From contig CM037880.1 in assembly GCA_021292165.1 (NCBI GenBank), forward strand, positions 211,992,942 through 212,056,941: DNA of 64,000 bases. The letters are read 5' to 3'. Source of the DNA: Shinisaurus crocodilurus. Its lineage: Eukaryota > Chordata > Lepidosauria > Squamata > Shinisauridae. Below are positions 43,318 to 55,025 of this stretch, piece by piece; within the stretch, counting starts at the first letter, position 1; every line of letters starts with the position of its first letter. Below the pieces are notes generated by a model. It was not told the DNA's origin and ran no database searches. It worked only from the letters and a program-made list of their open reading frames with translations. The position numbers and the translations under genes are program-made.

Positions 43318-43716
43318 ATTTAGTGATGGGGCCGAGCTGGAGTCGGCCATTCGTGCCGCCGCCGGAGAAACCCGCCACCGCCGCCGGAGGAAAACCCCCC
43401 CGCCACTGCCGCCAGGACCCCCCTGCTGCCTACCTGGTCCTGCGTGCCGCCGCCGGAGCCACTTAAACAGCCCTGTTGCCCTGGTTTCCCCAGCCAAAAA
43501 CAGAGCGCAGGGGTCCAGCGTGACGGAGCAGGGTCCCGTCGCGTCACTTCCTCCGCGCCGGAAGTGACGCGACGGAACCTGTCAGACAGGGAAGGAAGGC
43601 TCTCCACTCGGCGGAGAGCCCAGGTAAAGCCCGGGGGGGGCAGAGAGCCCGCGCAGACACGAGCAGGCCCAGTTCGGGCCTCACTCGTGTCTGCGGGCTG
43701 CTCGGCTACATCCCTA
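43318..43716. repeat. GC-rich palindromic element, third locus
   Basis: It starts TTTAGTGATGGGGCCGAGC directly after a LINE tail and ends GGGCTGCTCGGCTACATCCCT. The hairpin around CACTTCCTCCGCGCCGGAAG is kept. Confidence 0.7.
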
Positions 43717-43774
43717 CGCAGGAAACCCTGTGCCATATGCCTAATGGCTCTTCATTCAGAGTAACTTACCTGGT

Positions 43775-43980
43775 CCTCACGAACACCGCAGCCCACCATG
43801 GCTTGCGGTGTGTGCTGACTGCCATTTTCAATATGGCAGATAGGCACCATGGCAGGCGGGGGTCGCAGCTCGTTGTGTCGTGCAAACCTAGACGTCATGG
43901 GTTATACGAGGGTTAAACAACCCTCGGATAACCCTAGAACAGTTAGCCCATGGTGGCTTGTCGTGACGTGCAAACATGCC
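43775..43980. repeat. Foldback element, GTCGTGACGTGCAAAC-type end
   Basis: CTGGTCCTCACGAACACCGC and GCCCACCATGGCTTGCGGTG at the left are mirrored by CCCATGGTGGCTTGTCGTGA CGTGCAAAC at the right. It belongs with 519, 31517, 32483, 50676 and 55925. Confidence 0.5.
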
Positions 43981-44990
43981 CAGTGTATCTCTTCGAAAGA
44001 TAGGTGTCATGTTGTGGTAAAAATGGCTGTTTAAATCAAGCTTGAGGCAATGCAACCAAGGAAATTGACCTCTACCCCCCCACACACACACACACTTCTG
44101 AACATCAACCTGTAATGAGATAGGCAGTGAGGTTGCAAATATGTTACTGTGAACATATTTGATCTGTAGGGTTTAGCCGGACTGAGAGAAAACAAGCCTT
44201 TCAGATAGTAGTTAAAAGGTTTTCTCCTTTTTCTTTTCTTGTTTGTTGCGGCAATGAAACGAGGGCTTGCATGACTCATAAAGAAAAGAGCCTGATGATT
44301 GTGACTTGCACATAAAAACACATTTCAATAAATTGTTTGTTTGCAGATACCCGCAAACATATGGCATTTCGTGAGCCCTTAATATAAATTTTTGGTTTTT
44401 CCACTGTGTAGACACTGTGAGAAAGATTCTTGAGTTAATTGCCAAATTGCTTCCTTTGCAGCTTCTACTTTAAATCTTTGTTTTGGTGACATTATACTAA
44501 TCTTCATAAGACTTTGTGTTTTAAAAAAAGAAAGGGCTGTGGATTAAAGCATGCGATAAAGCAAATTTATTTATATATGCACAAGATCAAGAGCAGAAAA
44601 AATATTTCAAATTCCTAGGAGCTGTTATCGAACATTGAGACGCTAGCATACAATAAACTTGCAGAATGCTGAAGGGCCTGATCCACAATTCTGTTGCATC
44701 CCTCAGAAATATGCAGTGCTGTGCTGTTGCTTCCATCCCGGTTTCAGCAAAGCCAGGCCTGCGTTCGGTCCAGAGACCAGACAACCCAAGCTGCAGCCAG
44801 CAAGGTCAGCTGGAAATGGCTGGTACAGCCTCCAGCCAGGAGTCACAAGCCTGTAGCATGCTGTTTTCTGGTTGGCCAGTCCTAATCAGTACAGCCTTCC
44901 AATCCCAGCAATGCCAGGTTTGTTCATCTGTCTGTGCTGATGTCGGGGAGGGAGAGCTTTTCTTAATTGCATTCTGACTACCTTGGCCTG
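43981..44990 (+). other. Intron sequence, (CA)n near 44082
   Basis: Mostly unique-looking. A short (CA)n lies at 44079-44094. No exon or RNA gene was recognised. Confidence 0.4.
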
Positions 44991-44994
44991 ATCT

Positions 44995-45075
44995 TGCCGC
45001 CATTCATTTTATATTGAATGACCGGCCAGATGGGCGATTAATAAATATAAGAAATAAATAAATAAATAAAATATT
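44995..45075 (+). repeat. L2-like LINE tail
   Basis: ACCGGCCAGATGGGCGATTA and (AATA)n: the same 3' end as the LINE at 21100-22083. Confidence 0.65.
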
Positions 45076-45651
45076 GTTTGTGGTGGCTGGTGCCCCAGTT
45101 CCAACTGCCACCACAAGCAGAGTGGGCTCCCCTTGGGACATTTGTTCAAGGAATGCAGAAGGCAGGCCTATCTCACAGTTTAACTGAGTAACAGTGGTGC
45201 ACGGTTTCAGGTGTGCCAAAAGAATTTCCAAAATCTGCCTCGTAGCCTCTATCCGCCCGCACTTCTCAGCTCTTCCTTCTATTCTCCTTTCCATGTTTCT
45301 TGGTTCCCCAGGGTGTCTCTGCTCAGCAGAAATGATGAGTCAGGGAATCGGGTTGGCAGCCTGAGAGAACCAAATTAGCTGAGAAGGACGTGAACGATTC
45401 CTTGGCTAGCCTTGCAGAAACTCAATTAAGTTGAGCTAAATAAATGCCCAGACTGTTCTTTCTTGCTTGATGCTCAGCTTCCTGAAATATGTTGTTGAAA
45501 CATGAGTAGGGGCATTTAGTCTGGAGTTCTAATGGACTAGGTAGGGAGAAAGCAAAGAAATGGCATCCAATTTCAGCAGTGTGCATTTTAAAATAACATT
45601 TTAAAACTGGAATACAATACTTTAGGAAGCACAAAACAAAGGAAACTAGGA

Positions 45652-45834
45652 ACATAGAGAAGCTACCTTATACCGAGCCAGACCACTGGCTCTTGTAGCC
45701 CAGTATTGTCAACACTGACTGGCAGCAGCTCTCCAGGTTTCAGGCAGGATTCTTCCCTAGCCCTACCTGGAGATGCCAGGGATCAAACCTGTGACCTTCT
45801 GCACGCAAAGCATTTGCTCTATCACACTGAGCTA
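45652..45834 (-). repeat. tRNA-derived SINE (GGTAGAGC type), antisense
   Basis: Antisense head GATAGAGCAAATGCTTTGCG and B-box region AGGTTTGATCCCTGGC, then CCAGTCAGTGTTGACAATAC and the AAGGTAGCTTCTCTATGTTC tail. This type also occurs at 10605, 24195 and 50225. Confidence 0.8.
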
Positions 45835-46337
45835 TTATTTATTACTTATTATATTTATATCCCATCTTTTTTCCTGCAAGGAACCCAAGTTTGTTCAGTG
45901 TTATATTGTGAAATCAGCAGGAATCATGCTTGGTCTTGACCTCTTTGCAGATTTTTGAAACTAGATATATCATAGAGCTGTAGAATGTACAAACAGGGAC
46001 CCCTAAAATGATCCTGAGAATGGACTGTCTTCCTTGTTAATAAAAAATTAGCTTGGGGGGAAAAGGCTAAGTGATATGATATTTATAAAACAATGAATGC
46101 ATCTAAATAGTATAAAATAGTTTGCCCTTTCCCAAAAAACATAACCTCAAGGCCATTCCACATACAACATTTTTATACATAAGCTGTAGAAAAAACAGAC
46201 ATTTTCTTACTGTGACTGTTCCCTGAGCCTCCCAGAGGCCATTCATTCACTCCTCTAGAACTATGCAAGGAAAGGCAAGAAGCAAGGCTCAGAGTTGGTC
46301 ACCAGAGTCAAGAACCAGCTGCAGACACCACAATAAC

Positions 46338-47260
46338 TCATGTTGCTGTGGCAAAGGCCTGAGGCAAGAGGAAGCCTTTATGTAGGGCTTCCTGCAGCTC
46401 CCAGCTGGTCTGCATTAGCGAGCCGGGAGCACCTGGAGGTCTGGGGCTGAACCCTGCAAGTACAGCAGTGTAGGCCGGGCTGCTTTCTGAAAAGTGGCCA
46501 CCAGATGGAGCTGCAGCGCTTCCCAGCTGAGCAGATCCTGGCACTGCCCCGCTCAGAGAATGGGCCATGATCCCTTTGGGTGGCTGTCTCCCCAGGCTCT
46601 GGTAAGCTAGAGTGATGATCCTAGAGCTGGAGCAACTCTGGAAGGGGCTGTGCCCAGCTGAAGGAAAATCTCCTGCACCGCCAGTGCTTTCAGTTCTGTG
46701 AATGGGAGAGGGTTCCTTCTTCAGCTGGTTGGAGCAATGAGTGGTTAATCCCAGGAGCCCTGGGCTGGGTATGCACCCCCTCCACTTCATGGCGCCCGGC
46801 TGGGTTTAACACCAACAGCGCACCCTGAGAGGTCGCTGAGCCAGGGCTTCCTCCCTCCATAGTGCATTGTTCTGTGGTGGAAGCAGCAGTGCTGAGGAGA
46901 ACTGCAGTGCCAGAGGGACCTCCACATGACCCGGAGGCATCTTCTGTCCCATCCTTATCCTGTCCATAAGGAAAGGGAGTTGGTATCCAAGCAGCCCTGG
47001 TGGCTGCTCCCCACCTTTCTTCTTTCATCTGTGACATTCCCAGTAGCTATAGGTTTAGCCACCAGAAGGAAATCGGGCTGGTCACCGCAGCACAGAGATC
47101 AGCAATCCTACCCAACTACTACCCGGTGGGGGCTGGCCCACAGAGGAGAACGACGATCTGGTGGGGGGAAATGCCACCCGGCCCTCATCGGTTTTCCATG
47201 CTTGTTTAGCTACTTTGCTCAGATCCTGATCCTAAATGTGGAAGTTCTCAAGTGCTAGTG
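46338..47260. other. G/C-richer block with low-complexity open frames
   Basis: A 150-codon minus frame (46338-46790) is rich in S, P and G and has no domain I recognise. Other frames overlap it. It may be an old retroelement; there is no support for a host gene. Confidence 0.25.
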
Positions 47261-47956
47261 ATGGCCGGCCGAGTTTCAGGAGGGAGAAAGGGCCCTTTCC
47301 CAGTAGGGGAAACTGGATGTAAATCCAGGTTGCAGCCACTGTATCTGTAGTTGACATGCCTGCTTCTCTTTACTCTTCAGTCTGGGTGACATGGAGGACC
47401 TTTCCCCATCCTGCCTTAGTTTTCTGACAGGTCTTACTTAGAGTTCAAGTCCAACCTTCCACAACTCCATAGATAGCCTTTGTTAGTTTTTTTTAAATAT
47501 ATATACATTATTGAATGCAAGAGAAAATTGAATCTGTTCATCTGCAACGAATAATATGGAGGAAAAGAAGGAAAAGAAGCACCCTGTGCTAATTTCACCT
47601 TGAGGGATGTAATTCATTGAGAAATGGGTGCATTGTCAATTTGTAATCATTTTGGATTCCTCAGTGTTCACTATGGAACATTTTTAAAGCATGTGTTTTG
47701 TACTTGACTTTCCCCTTGGAACGGTATTCTGCTGCTCTCGTAGCCCTGTGACCTTCAGCTAGTCTAATGGATAGTGAGAATGAAAAATATTCAAGGTCTC
47801 TGCAATATATCAGTGTCATCTGTCTCTGCATCTCCACCCTTGTCCTCTAATTGCCTCACCAAGCCCTTGCTTAGCAGCAGTGGAGCTCAAAGAAGCAAGG
47901 CAGAGGAGGGGCCCAGGTTTCACTCCTGTCCCCGGCACGTTCCTTTTTGTGTAAAG

Positions 47957-48094
47957 CAGAGGTGGGGAACGTGTGGCCCTCAAGAGGTTGTTGGACTGCA
48001 ACTCCCATCATCCCTCACCATTGGCAATGCTAGTTGGGGCTGGTGGGAGTTGCAGTCCAGCAACATCTGGAGGGCCACATGTTTCCCTCCACTG
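47957..48094. repeat. hAT-type foldback MITE with near-perfect target duplication
   Basis: CAGAGGTGGGGAACGTGTGG at the left and CACATGTTTCCCTCCACTG at the right, with inner arms TTGGACTGCAACTCCCATCA and GTGGGAGTTGCAGTCCAGCA. The flanks GTGTAAAG and CTGTAAAG differ at one base. Confidence 0.85.
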
Positions 48095-48102
48095 CTGTAA
48101 AG

Positions 48103-49775
48103 AATACACACACACTGTACTTGAACGGGACAGACATTTGGATGGCTGCCCCATCACATCTCGTTTGGCTCTAAGTCAGAAACATTTGGAATAGGTGGAC
48201 TTCTTGTTTCACAACTTCTTGAAATAACCCGTGATTTTCCTCTATTCTGAAATGTGTCCCTTACCTAACAGAATCCTCATTTTCATACTGTGCTTGTCCT
48301 ACTCTACATCGTATTTCCCATTTTTATCTATTTTTAAAACCTATGAACTATGAATTATTTGTACTCTTCTCCATCCTTCCAGCCCCACTGTGATCCTTTC
48401 TGGAAAGGCAGTCTTACTTGTGTGATCTGGTTGCTTGCAAAAGGAACACTCGCTCTTGTGTGAGTTTGCCATCCGTGAACAAGAGCTTCATGGCATGTGA
48501 TGCAGTGGAGGGGACAAAGCTCTAAAGTTACGTTCAGCCATGACTCTCTTTGGGCACATATTTTACAGTTAGAATTTTAGAATATATTGCAATGATTCTT
48601 AAGCTTTTGGTATAGGGTGGTTAAAAACACACAACAACAATTGCCCACTCTCCCTTTATAAAAAATTATAAGTCCTTAAGATCCTGTGAGAGACCAAAGA
48701 AGTTGTGGCTGCTGGCCTTGAAAAGAATGCAGATGCCACCAGTAAAGAGAAATGGAAGAGCATCTCCACTTGTCTTGGTAGCAGCTGTCATCCCACTGAC
48801 GCTTTTTTGGGGGGAAGGATATAAAAGTAACATTTTGGAAAGATGGCACCCAGTGGATCAATCCAATAGTAAACAAGTAGAAGGTATGTAAATATTGAGC
48901 TGATGTGAAGTGTGTGTACCCTGAGAAACACAGCAATTTGTCATGCTAAGAGGATTATAGATAGATGTCCACCAGAGAGAGAGGGAACAAGGAGCACCAC
49001 AAGTAAAGGCAGTTAATCATTTTTCCTTGAATGACAAAGCCAATAAAAACATACGTTAAAGGCAGGTAGGAGGGCTGTTAACTTTCTTTATTGGCCATTT
49101 TCGTTTCAAGAGAATATAAAATTGAATAAGCATTCAGTTTGGCGCCCTTGCACCAAATGAGATTCTAGTTTCATTTCGCTTCTGTGTCAACGACGTTTTT
49201 ATTTATCTTCCTCGCCTTGTTATTTATTTGTGCATCTCAGCTGCATTTAAAATTATGCACGGCTTTCAGCTAAAACAAGCCAATTTCGACTCCCATTCAG
49301 GCTACATTATACTTGCTTTCAGGTCACAACGAATGGAATGTCAATTTCTCCTGGGTGGTGAGCTTCATCACCTTAGGGATTGTGTGGACGCTGCACAGTG
49401 TCGTTTGCAGGATGAACAGCAAAACTGATTTGCGAGGCCATGTATAAAACTAAACAACACCCCTTCCCCTACCGTGTGCCCAAAGAGGTTGAAATTCCAC
49501 CACCAGTAACAGATTGGTTTGTATCTGAATTAGTAGCGGGAGAGAGAGAGAGAGAGAGAGGTTTGTGCACCCATTTCAGTGGCTCATATGTTATTATCTA
49601 GCTACCTGTCTGGGTCCAATAGTATAAATTATTATATACGTGTAACCTGTAAAAAATTAAATGTTTACCTTGGATAGCCCTGTGTGGATGTCACAAAATA
49701 AAGATGTGGCAGAATTGGTACCCGTGTTTTGGGGGGATTTGCGTTCACCTCATGGTGTTGTAAACAACATGAACA
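48103..49775 (+). other. Intron sequence, (GA)n at 49540-49560
   Basis: No repeat family or exon recognised apart from a short (GA)n. The stretch 49080-49440 is AT-rich, high in complexity and free of repeats, and could hold a conserved non-coding element; this is not supported further. Confidence 0.35.
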
Positions 49776-50178
49776 GCACAATCCTGTGGCCACTAGACAA
49801 AAGTCTAGAGACAGCCATTGGATTTTTCGGAGTCCCAGCTCTGACCTTGGAAACTTGCTCCGAGTTCGAAGCTGGGTCTCCAAACTCTGAGCACTCTGCC
49901 CTCGCAGCCAGCGTGGAAAGAACTATGCCAGCTGCGGCTCTGAGGTCGCAAGAGCGACCTCGGAGATGGGCTTTTGGGGGTGGGGAGGGGAGCAGACAGG
50001 GTCCGACAGCATATGAAGTATCCTGGTGGTGCCTCACACACTCCTTCCCGCCCGCTCCGAGGCCAAACACTTAGACGGCCGAAATTGGTTTTGCCTCCAC
50101 GCTCCTCCCACCGTGCATAGGATGCCCATAACCCTCCGAGTTCAGAGGGTTACGGGGCAGCCTGATCAGATTGCACCC
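49776..50178 (+). repeat. piggyBac-like MITE, about 400 bp
   Basis: GCACAATCCTGTGGCCACTA at the left, CAGATTGCACCCT at the right. The core resembles 12433-12883 (GGTCGCAAGAGCGACCTCGG). An inner CAAAAGTCTAGAGACAGCC arm is kept. Confidence 0.5.
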
Positions 50179-50224
50179 TGAAGTAAACATATTGTACCTT
50201 TTCAGTCATTGAACACCTCAATAT

Positions 50225-50440
50225 TCTCATTACTTTTTGACCAAAGGCTCTGCTGTAGCCCTGGCAGATCAGCTGCATGGCTTGTGGAGCAGATTTGGGG
50301 GAAGGGGGGACTGCAGGGGGGAAAGGGAAATCTGTTCCACCAGAGGTGCCCTTCCGCTAGCGAAACGGCAGTATTGGATACAGCCCAAGTGGAGATGCCA
50401 AGGATAGAACCCGAGACCTTCTGCATGCAAAGCCCCTCCC
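50225..50440 (-). repeat. tRNA-derived SINE (GGTAGAGC type), decayed
   Basis: GAGATGCCAAGGATAGAACC and CCGAGACCTTCTGCATGCAA AGC mark the antisense head. The remainder is diverged. Confidence 0.5.
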
Positions 50441-50675
50441 TCCAGAGTTTGAAAGCTCTGGAATTCTGTCCCAAAGGGCAACTGCTTAAAACCTACTCCA
50501 GCTTTGGTAGCAACAGGGCCTCCCAACAAAGGCCTCCCAAATGCGACCTGCCAGAGCCCAGTCTTAAAATCTTTTAGAACAGAGGCTAGCATGGTATTAT
50601 TTGGTCAAGGGTTTCCTTGGGCTCCTGCGCCCCATCTGAGGACTGACTCTCCCTCCCTTCCGCTCTCTCTGACCT

Positions 50676-50741
50676 GGTTCGCATGACATGACAATGCACC
50701 ATGGGCGATCAGCAATGGTGGCTTGTCATGTCATGCGAACC
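50676..50741. repeat. Short snap-back with GGTTCGCATGACATGACAA ends
   Basis: GGTTCGCATGACATGACAA and its mirror TTGTCATGTCATGCGAACC enclose GCACCATGGGCGATCAGCAA. It is the tightest copy of the GGTTCGCACGACA family. A further fragment follows to about 50880. Confidence 0.8.
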
Positions 50742-51209
50742 CGGCGCAGTTTCTGCAGGGTGGCTGGTTTTTTCACAAGCAAGCCGCCCTGAGAGCCCAT
50801 GGCTTGTTTTTATGGTTGTTCTATCCCTATGGTGGCTTGTCGTGTTCGAACACGGCAGGGTGATGATTGTGGGTTGCCAGGAATGGCCAGACAGCTATCC
50901 AGCCAGAGCAGCGCCCCAGCCGCGCCTCACAGTCTCACTCGTGCTGCCGCCGTCCTCCCTCACCCCTTCTCAGCTGACAGCCGCCTTTACACTTCCACAG
51001 TGTTCCCTGCCGCATTACTGCTGCGCCGTGACCTTTGCGTATGTTTCCTGCTCCCGCTCACTGCGCTGTAACCCATACCAAGAAGTGACAGCTCGCGACA
51101 GAGGGAAGCGAGAAGCAGGACGGGATGGGAGAAAGTCAAAAGCAGCTGGGGAGAATGCGCTTTGCCAGTGGGTGTGCTTACTTTGGGAGTGGGTGTGCTT
51201 ATTTTAGAG

Positions 51210-51340
51210 CAGTTTCCCACCTTAGGCCCCAGATGTTTTTGGCCTACAACTCCCAGCATGCCCCAGCCAGCTACGCTGGCTGGGGCATGCTGGGAGTTGT
51301 AGGTCAAAAACATTTGAGGACCCAAGGTTGGAGAACACTG
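51210..51340. repeat. hAT-type snap-back MITE, older copy
   Basis: CAGTTTCCCACCTTAGGCCC and GGACCCAAGGTTGGAGAACA with a core that folds perfectly around AGCCAGCTACGCTGGCT. The flanks TTTTAGAG and CTTTAGGA agree at five of eight bases. Confidence 0.7.
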
Positions 51341-51729
51341 CTTTAGGATAACGTGAAGCAGTCTTCTTTTTTTTTTTAAGGTGTTTGCTACCTAGCAATG
51401 TAAGCACCGAAGTGGAAGAGGGGAATACACGGATGTCTGGCTAAATATTGGAGAGGCGGAGTTGTGCAACAGCGAAAGTCCCCGGAAAAAATGGTTTTTA
51501 AAGCAAAGCTGGCGAGCGCGTTACCGCATTCATAAGAGCTCATAAACTTAATTCCATTTGGCAAGCTGATGCGTGGGGGGGGGGGAGTTTCCCACAGTAG
51601 CCAGCAACCCCAGTGGGCCGATTGCAGAAAGGGTGCTGATGTAGGGTTCTGCCGCAAAGGTGCCTGGGATACGTGCCGGAGCCGGTGGGAGGACTGACGT
51701 AGAATGAAGGGAAGAAGAAGCCACAGCAA

Positions 51730-51852
51730 GCCCAATCATCTGTCCGGAGTACCTTGGGTTGTTCATCAAACAACCAACCCGTGGGGGCTTATTCTCAGGG
51801 TGGCTTAACGTGACATGTCAACCCTCCCTCTGTGTGTGTGTGTGTGTGTTTC
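51730..51852. repeat. Foldback fragment and (GT)n
   Basis: AACAACCAACCCGTGGGGGC and GGGTGGCTTAACGTGACATG resemble the GGTTCGCACGACA family, followed by a (GT)n at 51832-51849. Confidence 0.4.
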
Positions 51853-51924
51853 CATGAAATAATTTCTGGTGCTGTTTTTAATATAATGATGATAGTAACA
51901 ATTAGAACTGATATACTGGTCTAG

Positions 51925-52045
51925 ATTAGTAGTAGTAGTATCTTTATTGATTAGTCTATTTGGCCATATCAAAGCTACAATAAATAAAATAAAATTCAAT
52001 AACATCTAATTTAGGTACAATAACATAAAATAGATAATGTGAGTG
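51925..52045 (-). repeat. Probable LINE tail with (TAG)n
   Basis: TTAGTAGTAGTAGTATCTTT ATTGATTAGTCTATTTGGCC: in antisense this is an AATAAAGATACTACTACTAC 3' tail. The family is unknown to me. Confidence 0.4.
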
Positions 52046-52424
52046 GATCAGTAAATATGTAAACTGATACTAAACTTGTAATTAATGAAATGCTAGATTA
52101 GAATGCTCAAGGTGCTTCCCAGTAATCCTTTCCTCCAAGTAGTCCAGTCTTATTATCCCCATCTTGCAGACACTGGGGCTGAGGCTGGAATATGGTTTCT
52201 TTTGCTGCCGAAGGCCACCTAGTTTACGACTGGGGTGAGATTTAAGCTGGGGATGTCCACGCTCACGCTCTTGGTTTTTGCACCCTGCATTTTAATGGCT
52301 GTATCTATTGCTGATTTTTATGAGCTGGCTTGGCTTCTTGGGCGGGAAGAGACAAAAATTTGAGGAACCGGTTGATCAATGGCCGTTTGCCGTGACTGCG
52401 GAATTGAACGGGCGGTGTTCAAAG

Positions 52425-52560
52425 ACCTTATGCCTGAATACCGGTTGCTGTGGAGCAACAGCACAGGAGAGGGCAGATTGCCTTAATGGCCCTGCTTGCT
52501 GTAGCGTGCTGCATGAGATGGGCCTTCTGTGATCCAGCGGGGCTCTTTTATGTCCTTAAA
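52425..52560 (+). repeat. ACCGGTTGCTGTGGAGCAAC-type repeat
   Basis: CTGAATACCGGTTGCTGTGG and GGGCCTTCTGTGATCCAGCG match 42136-42315 and 24310-24450. Confidence 0.55.
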
Positions 52561-53838
52561 TAAATGTAGGTTGGGAGAGAGTGATCAACTCGACTCCGTC
52601 ACAAAGCTAGCATGTTAATAATTTCCCTTACCTGTCTTGTCTACGGATGTGGGTATCTATCTGGGCTGTCACGTGCCTGTTTGCTTTTGAACCTGTGAAC
52701 CAGCTAGCTGCCAGCTCCGTGCTGTTTCTCACTGATCTTAGAAACAGGGAATCCAGAGCGAGTTGATGTAGTACGCGGGGTGTTGGTCTTAGATGGAGTG
52801 CCTTTGCCTGCATGGCTTATCAGTTACTGTCTGTCACGGCAGCATGTTGTGTTAGATTTTTCCAGAGCTCCAACGTCCGGTGTTTTCCCAGCTTCTTCAG
52901 ATTAAATTAAGCAGGAACCAAGCCGGAATAAAAGATATTCATACTCCTAGCAAAAGAAGAGGCCAACCTAAATCAATTAAACAGCACAGCCAGCTTGGCA
53001 TATACTGATCAATGTACACATACAATGGCCTTCTGTTGAGCACAGCTGTGTCATATAACAAACCTTTTGGCACAAAACAATTGCATTTTTCTTTTCTCCA
53101 GAAAAATGATTATGACTCCCTTTCTTTTTGTTTTTCCTCTCCCCCATGTTCATGCTTCATTGCTATTACTATTTTAGAAAGCTGACTTGCTGCAAATGAA
53201 GGGAACCTTGGGCCATTTTTTGATATTTCCATTACTGGCCTGATGGGCGCTAAGATGATATAGTTTATAGGTGCTCGACAAGTTGTATTATTGGGGGAGT
53301 TTATTTTCCCCTTTCTGTTTTAAGATATTACATTTTGGCAATTGCAAATATGTGAATAAAAGTCCACAGTAAAGTGGGGGGAAATATTGTGAGTCCCTAG
53401 TTTCTAACAAAAAGTAGTCCATAAAATTGTCCATTTTGACACAAGAGAAATAATTTCATATTTATACCAGCGTGCTTTAGATTGAGAGTAGCCTTGCAGT
53501 TTGCTGCTCCCCTGGGGCAAGTAGTGATTGCCCACAGGGACCACACAAGTGGCAAATTCTAGCTGTCCCATGGGAGGCAGCAGAGAGAAACAGTGTCAAT
53601 AGAACATGCATTGGTGCCTGGCCTCTCCATAACTTACTTGTTCGTTCTCTACTGCCCACCCAAACTGGCTTACAAGAAAGATAACTGCTTGCAAGGCTGA
53701 TAGGGTAGGACTCAGTACACACCATTGCAAATGTGTATTTGCTAGTGCAGAAGGTGTCAACAGTTGGGAAGTGATTTTTAAAAAGGTTACATTTGAAATG
53801 AATATAACATCTTTCTGGAGTTGTACTTTTTTCTCCAT
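52561..53838 (+). other. Intron sequence, no feature recognised
   Basis: Unique-looking AT-rich DNA within the last ZFAT intron. Confidence 0.4.
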
Positions 53839-53839
53839 A

Positions 53840-54085
53840 GGGTGCAAATAGTGTTGTGGATAAAGTGTTGGGATTTAGACTGGAGTGACCTCGGTTCAAA
53901 CCTCTGCTCAGCTATGAACCGCACTGGGTGATCTTGAGCCAGGAACACACAAACACACACACTCCCTCCCCCTCCACAACCTCACCTGGTTGTTGTAATG
54001 GCATGGGGGAAGGAAGCACAAGTTTCACGTTGATCTCTTTGGAAGAAGAGCAGGATTTTTAAAAATGTAACAAATAAAAAAATGA
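53840..54085 (+). repeat. tRNA-derived SINE (GTGGTTAG type), decayed
   Basis: AGTGTTGTGGATAAAGTGTT, CTCGGTTCAAACCTCTGCTC (B-box) and CACTGGGTGATCTTGAGCCA, with a (CA)n-like insertion and an A-rich tail. Confidence 0.65.
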
Positions 54086-54779
54086 TAATAACAAAAAGTG
54101 GTGGCCAGTCTTTTGGGCAAGTGTACTACAAGTCAAGACTGAAATACAAGATGGGGCCAGTCTAGTCTACACTGCAGTACAGATGCATCCCCTGTGTCTT
54201 GGTGTAGAATTGCCTCTATCCTGTTGTCCAGATGTTCCACAAGCCACTATTCCCTTTGTGGCACTTGTACCACAGGCTGACCACCAGTGGCTTAAACCTG
54301 TGGACTGTGATCAAGCAAGGGGGAACTTCATAAGGAACTAGAACCCTCTGTTATTATCGAGGATCTGCTGGGCTATCCTGTTCCATAGTCAGCAGTGGAA
54401 GCTCTGTACACTTTCAGAAATCCTTGATTTTTCATTAGGAAGATACATCTGTTAGTATTGCATGGTTCATCTTTTAGCACAGGCTATACAACTTGGGACT
54501 CACTGAGCCAATGCAGCCCAACAGTCGTGTATGGTGGCCATCCAGGAGTTCAGTAAACGTCTTGCTTTTGCTGTGGGTAGTTGGGTACCTGGCAGGCTTT
54601 ATTACATGGCTGGATGGTAGCATTGGCTTAGTGAGTCTCCCAAAGTACCATTAATTTATGAAATGTGGGCTTAGGCATTTGTCTTTATGCTTTCTCCCTC
54701 TTAACGTTAGCTGTAATGCAGTCCTGCCACTCAGATTCATGCTCTTGAGCCCTTTGTAACTTTCACAATTTCCATACAG
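54086..54779 (+). other. Intron sequence before the last exon, no feature recognised
   Basis: Nothing is recognised except the acceptor at 54770-54779. Confidence 0.45.
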
Positions 54780-55025
54780 GTGACAGAAGAGGAGCAGTCA
54801 GCCAACCACACCGTAATGATTCAGGAAACGTTGCAGCAGGCTTCCGTCGAGTTGGCTGAGCAGCATCATTTGGTTGTCTCCTCAGACGATGTGGAAGGGA
54901 TTGGGACAGTGACGGTCTACACCCAGGGAGGAGAGGCCTCCGAACTTATTGTTTACGTGCAAGAAGCCATGCAGCCATTGGAAGAACAGGTGGAGGAGCA
55001 GGAACAATCCACACAAAAAATTTAG
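54780..55025 (+). CDS. ZFAT: ZFAT terminal coding exon with stop codon
   Basis: The last coding exon starts in phase 0 after TTCCATACAG and encodes VTEEEQSANHTVMIQETLQQ, then ASVELAEQHHLVVSSDDVEG and a VTVYTQGGEASELIVYVQEA block. It ends EEQVEEQEQSTQKI and TAG at 55023-55025. The tail is strongly acidic (repeated E/Q) and has no fingers. The intron before it is 16.2 kb, the longest in the window, and holds the solo LTR, CR1 fragments and GC-rich palindromes. A GTAAGC donor-like site lies about 20 bases after the stop (near 55044), so an alternative 3' end is conceivable. Confidence 0.87.
   Translation: MTEEEQSANHTVMIQETLQQASVELAEQHHLVVSSDDVEGIGTVTVYTQGGEASELIVYVQEAMQPLEEQVEEQEQSTQKI

Noticed and set aside
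46338..46790. 150-codon minus-strand frame as a gene
   Set aside because: Low-complexity composition, no domain, no promoter or splice evidence. Left as an unassigned block.
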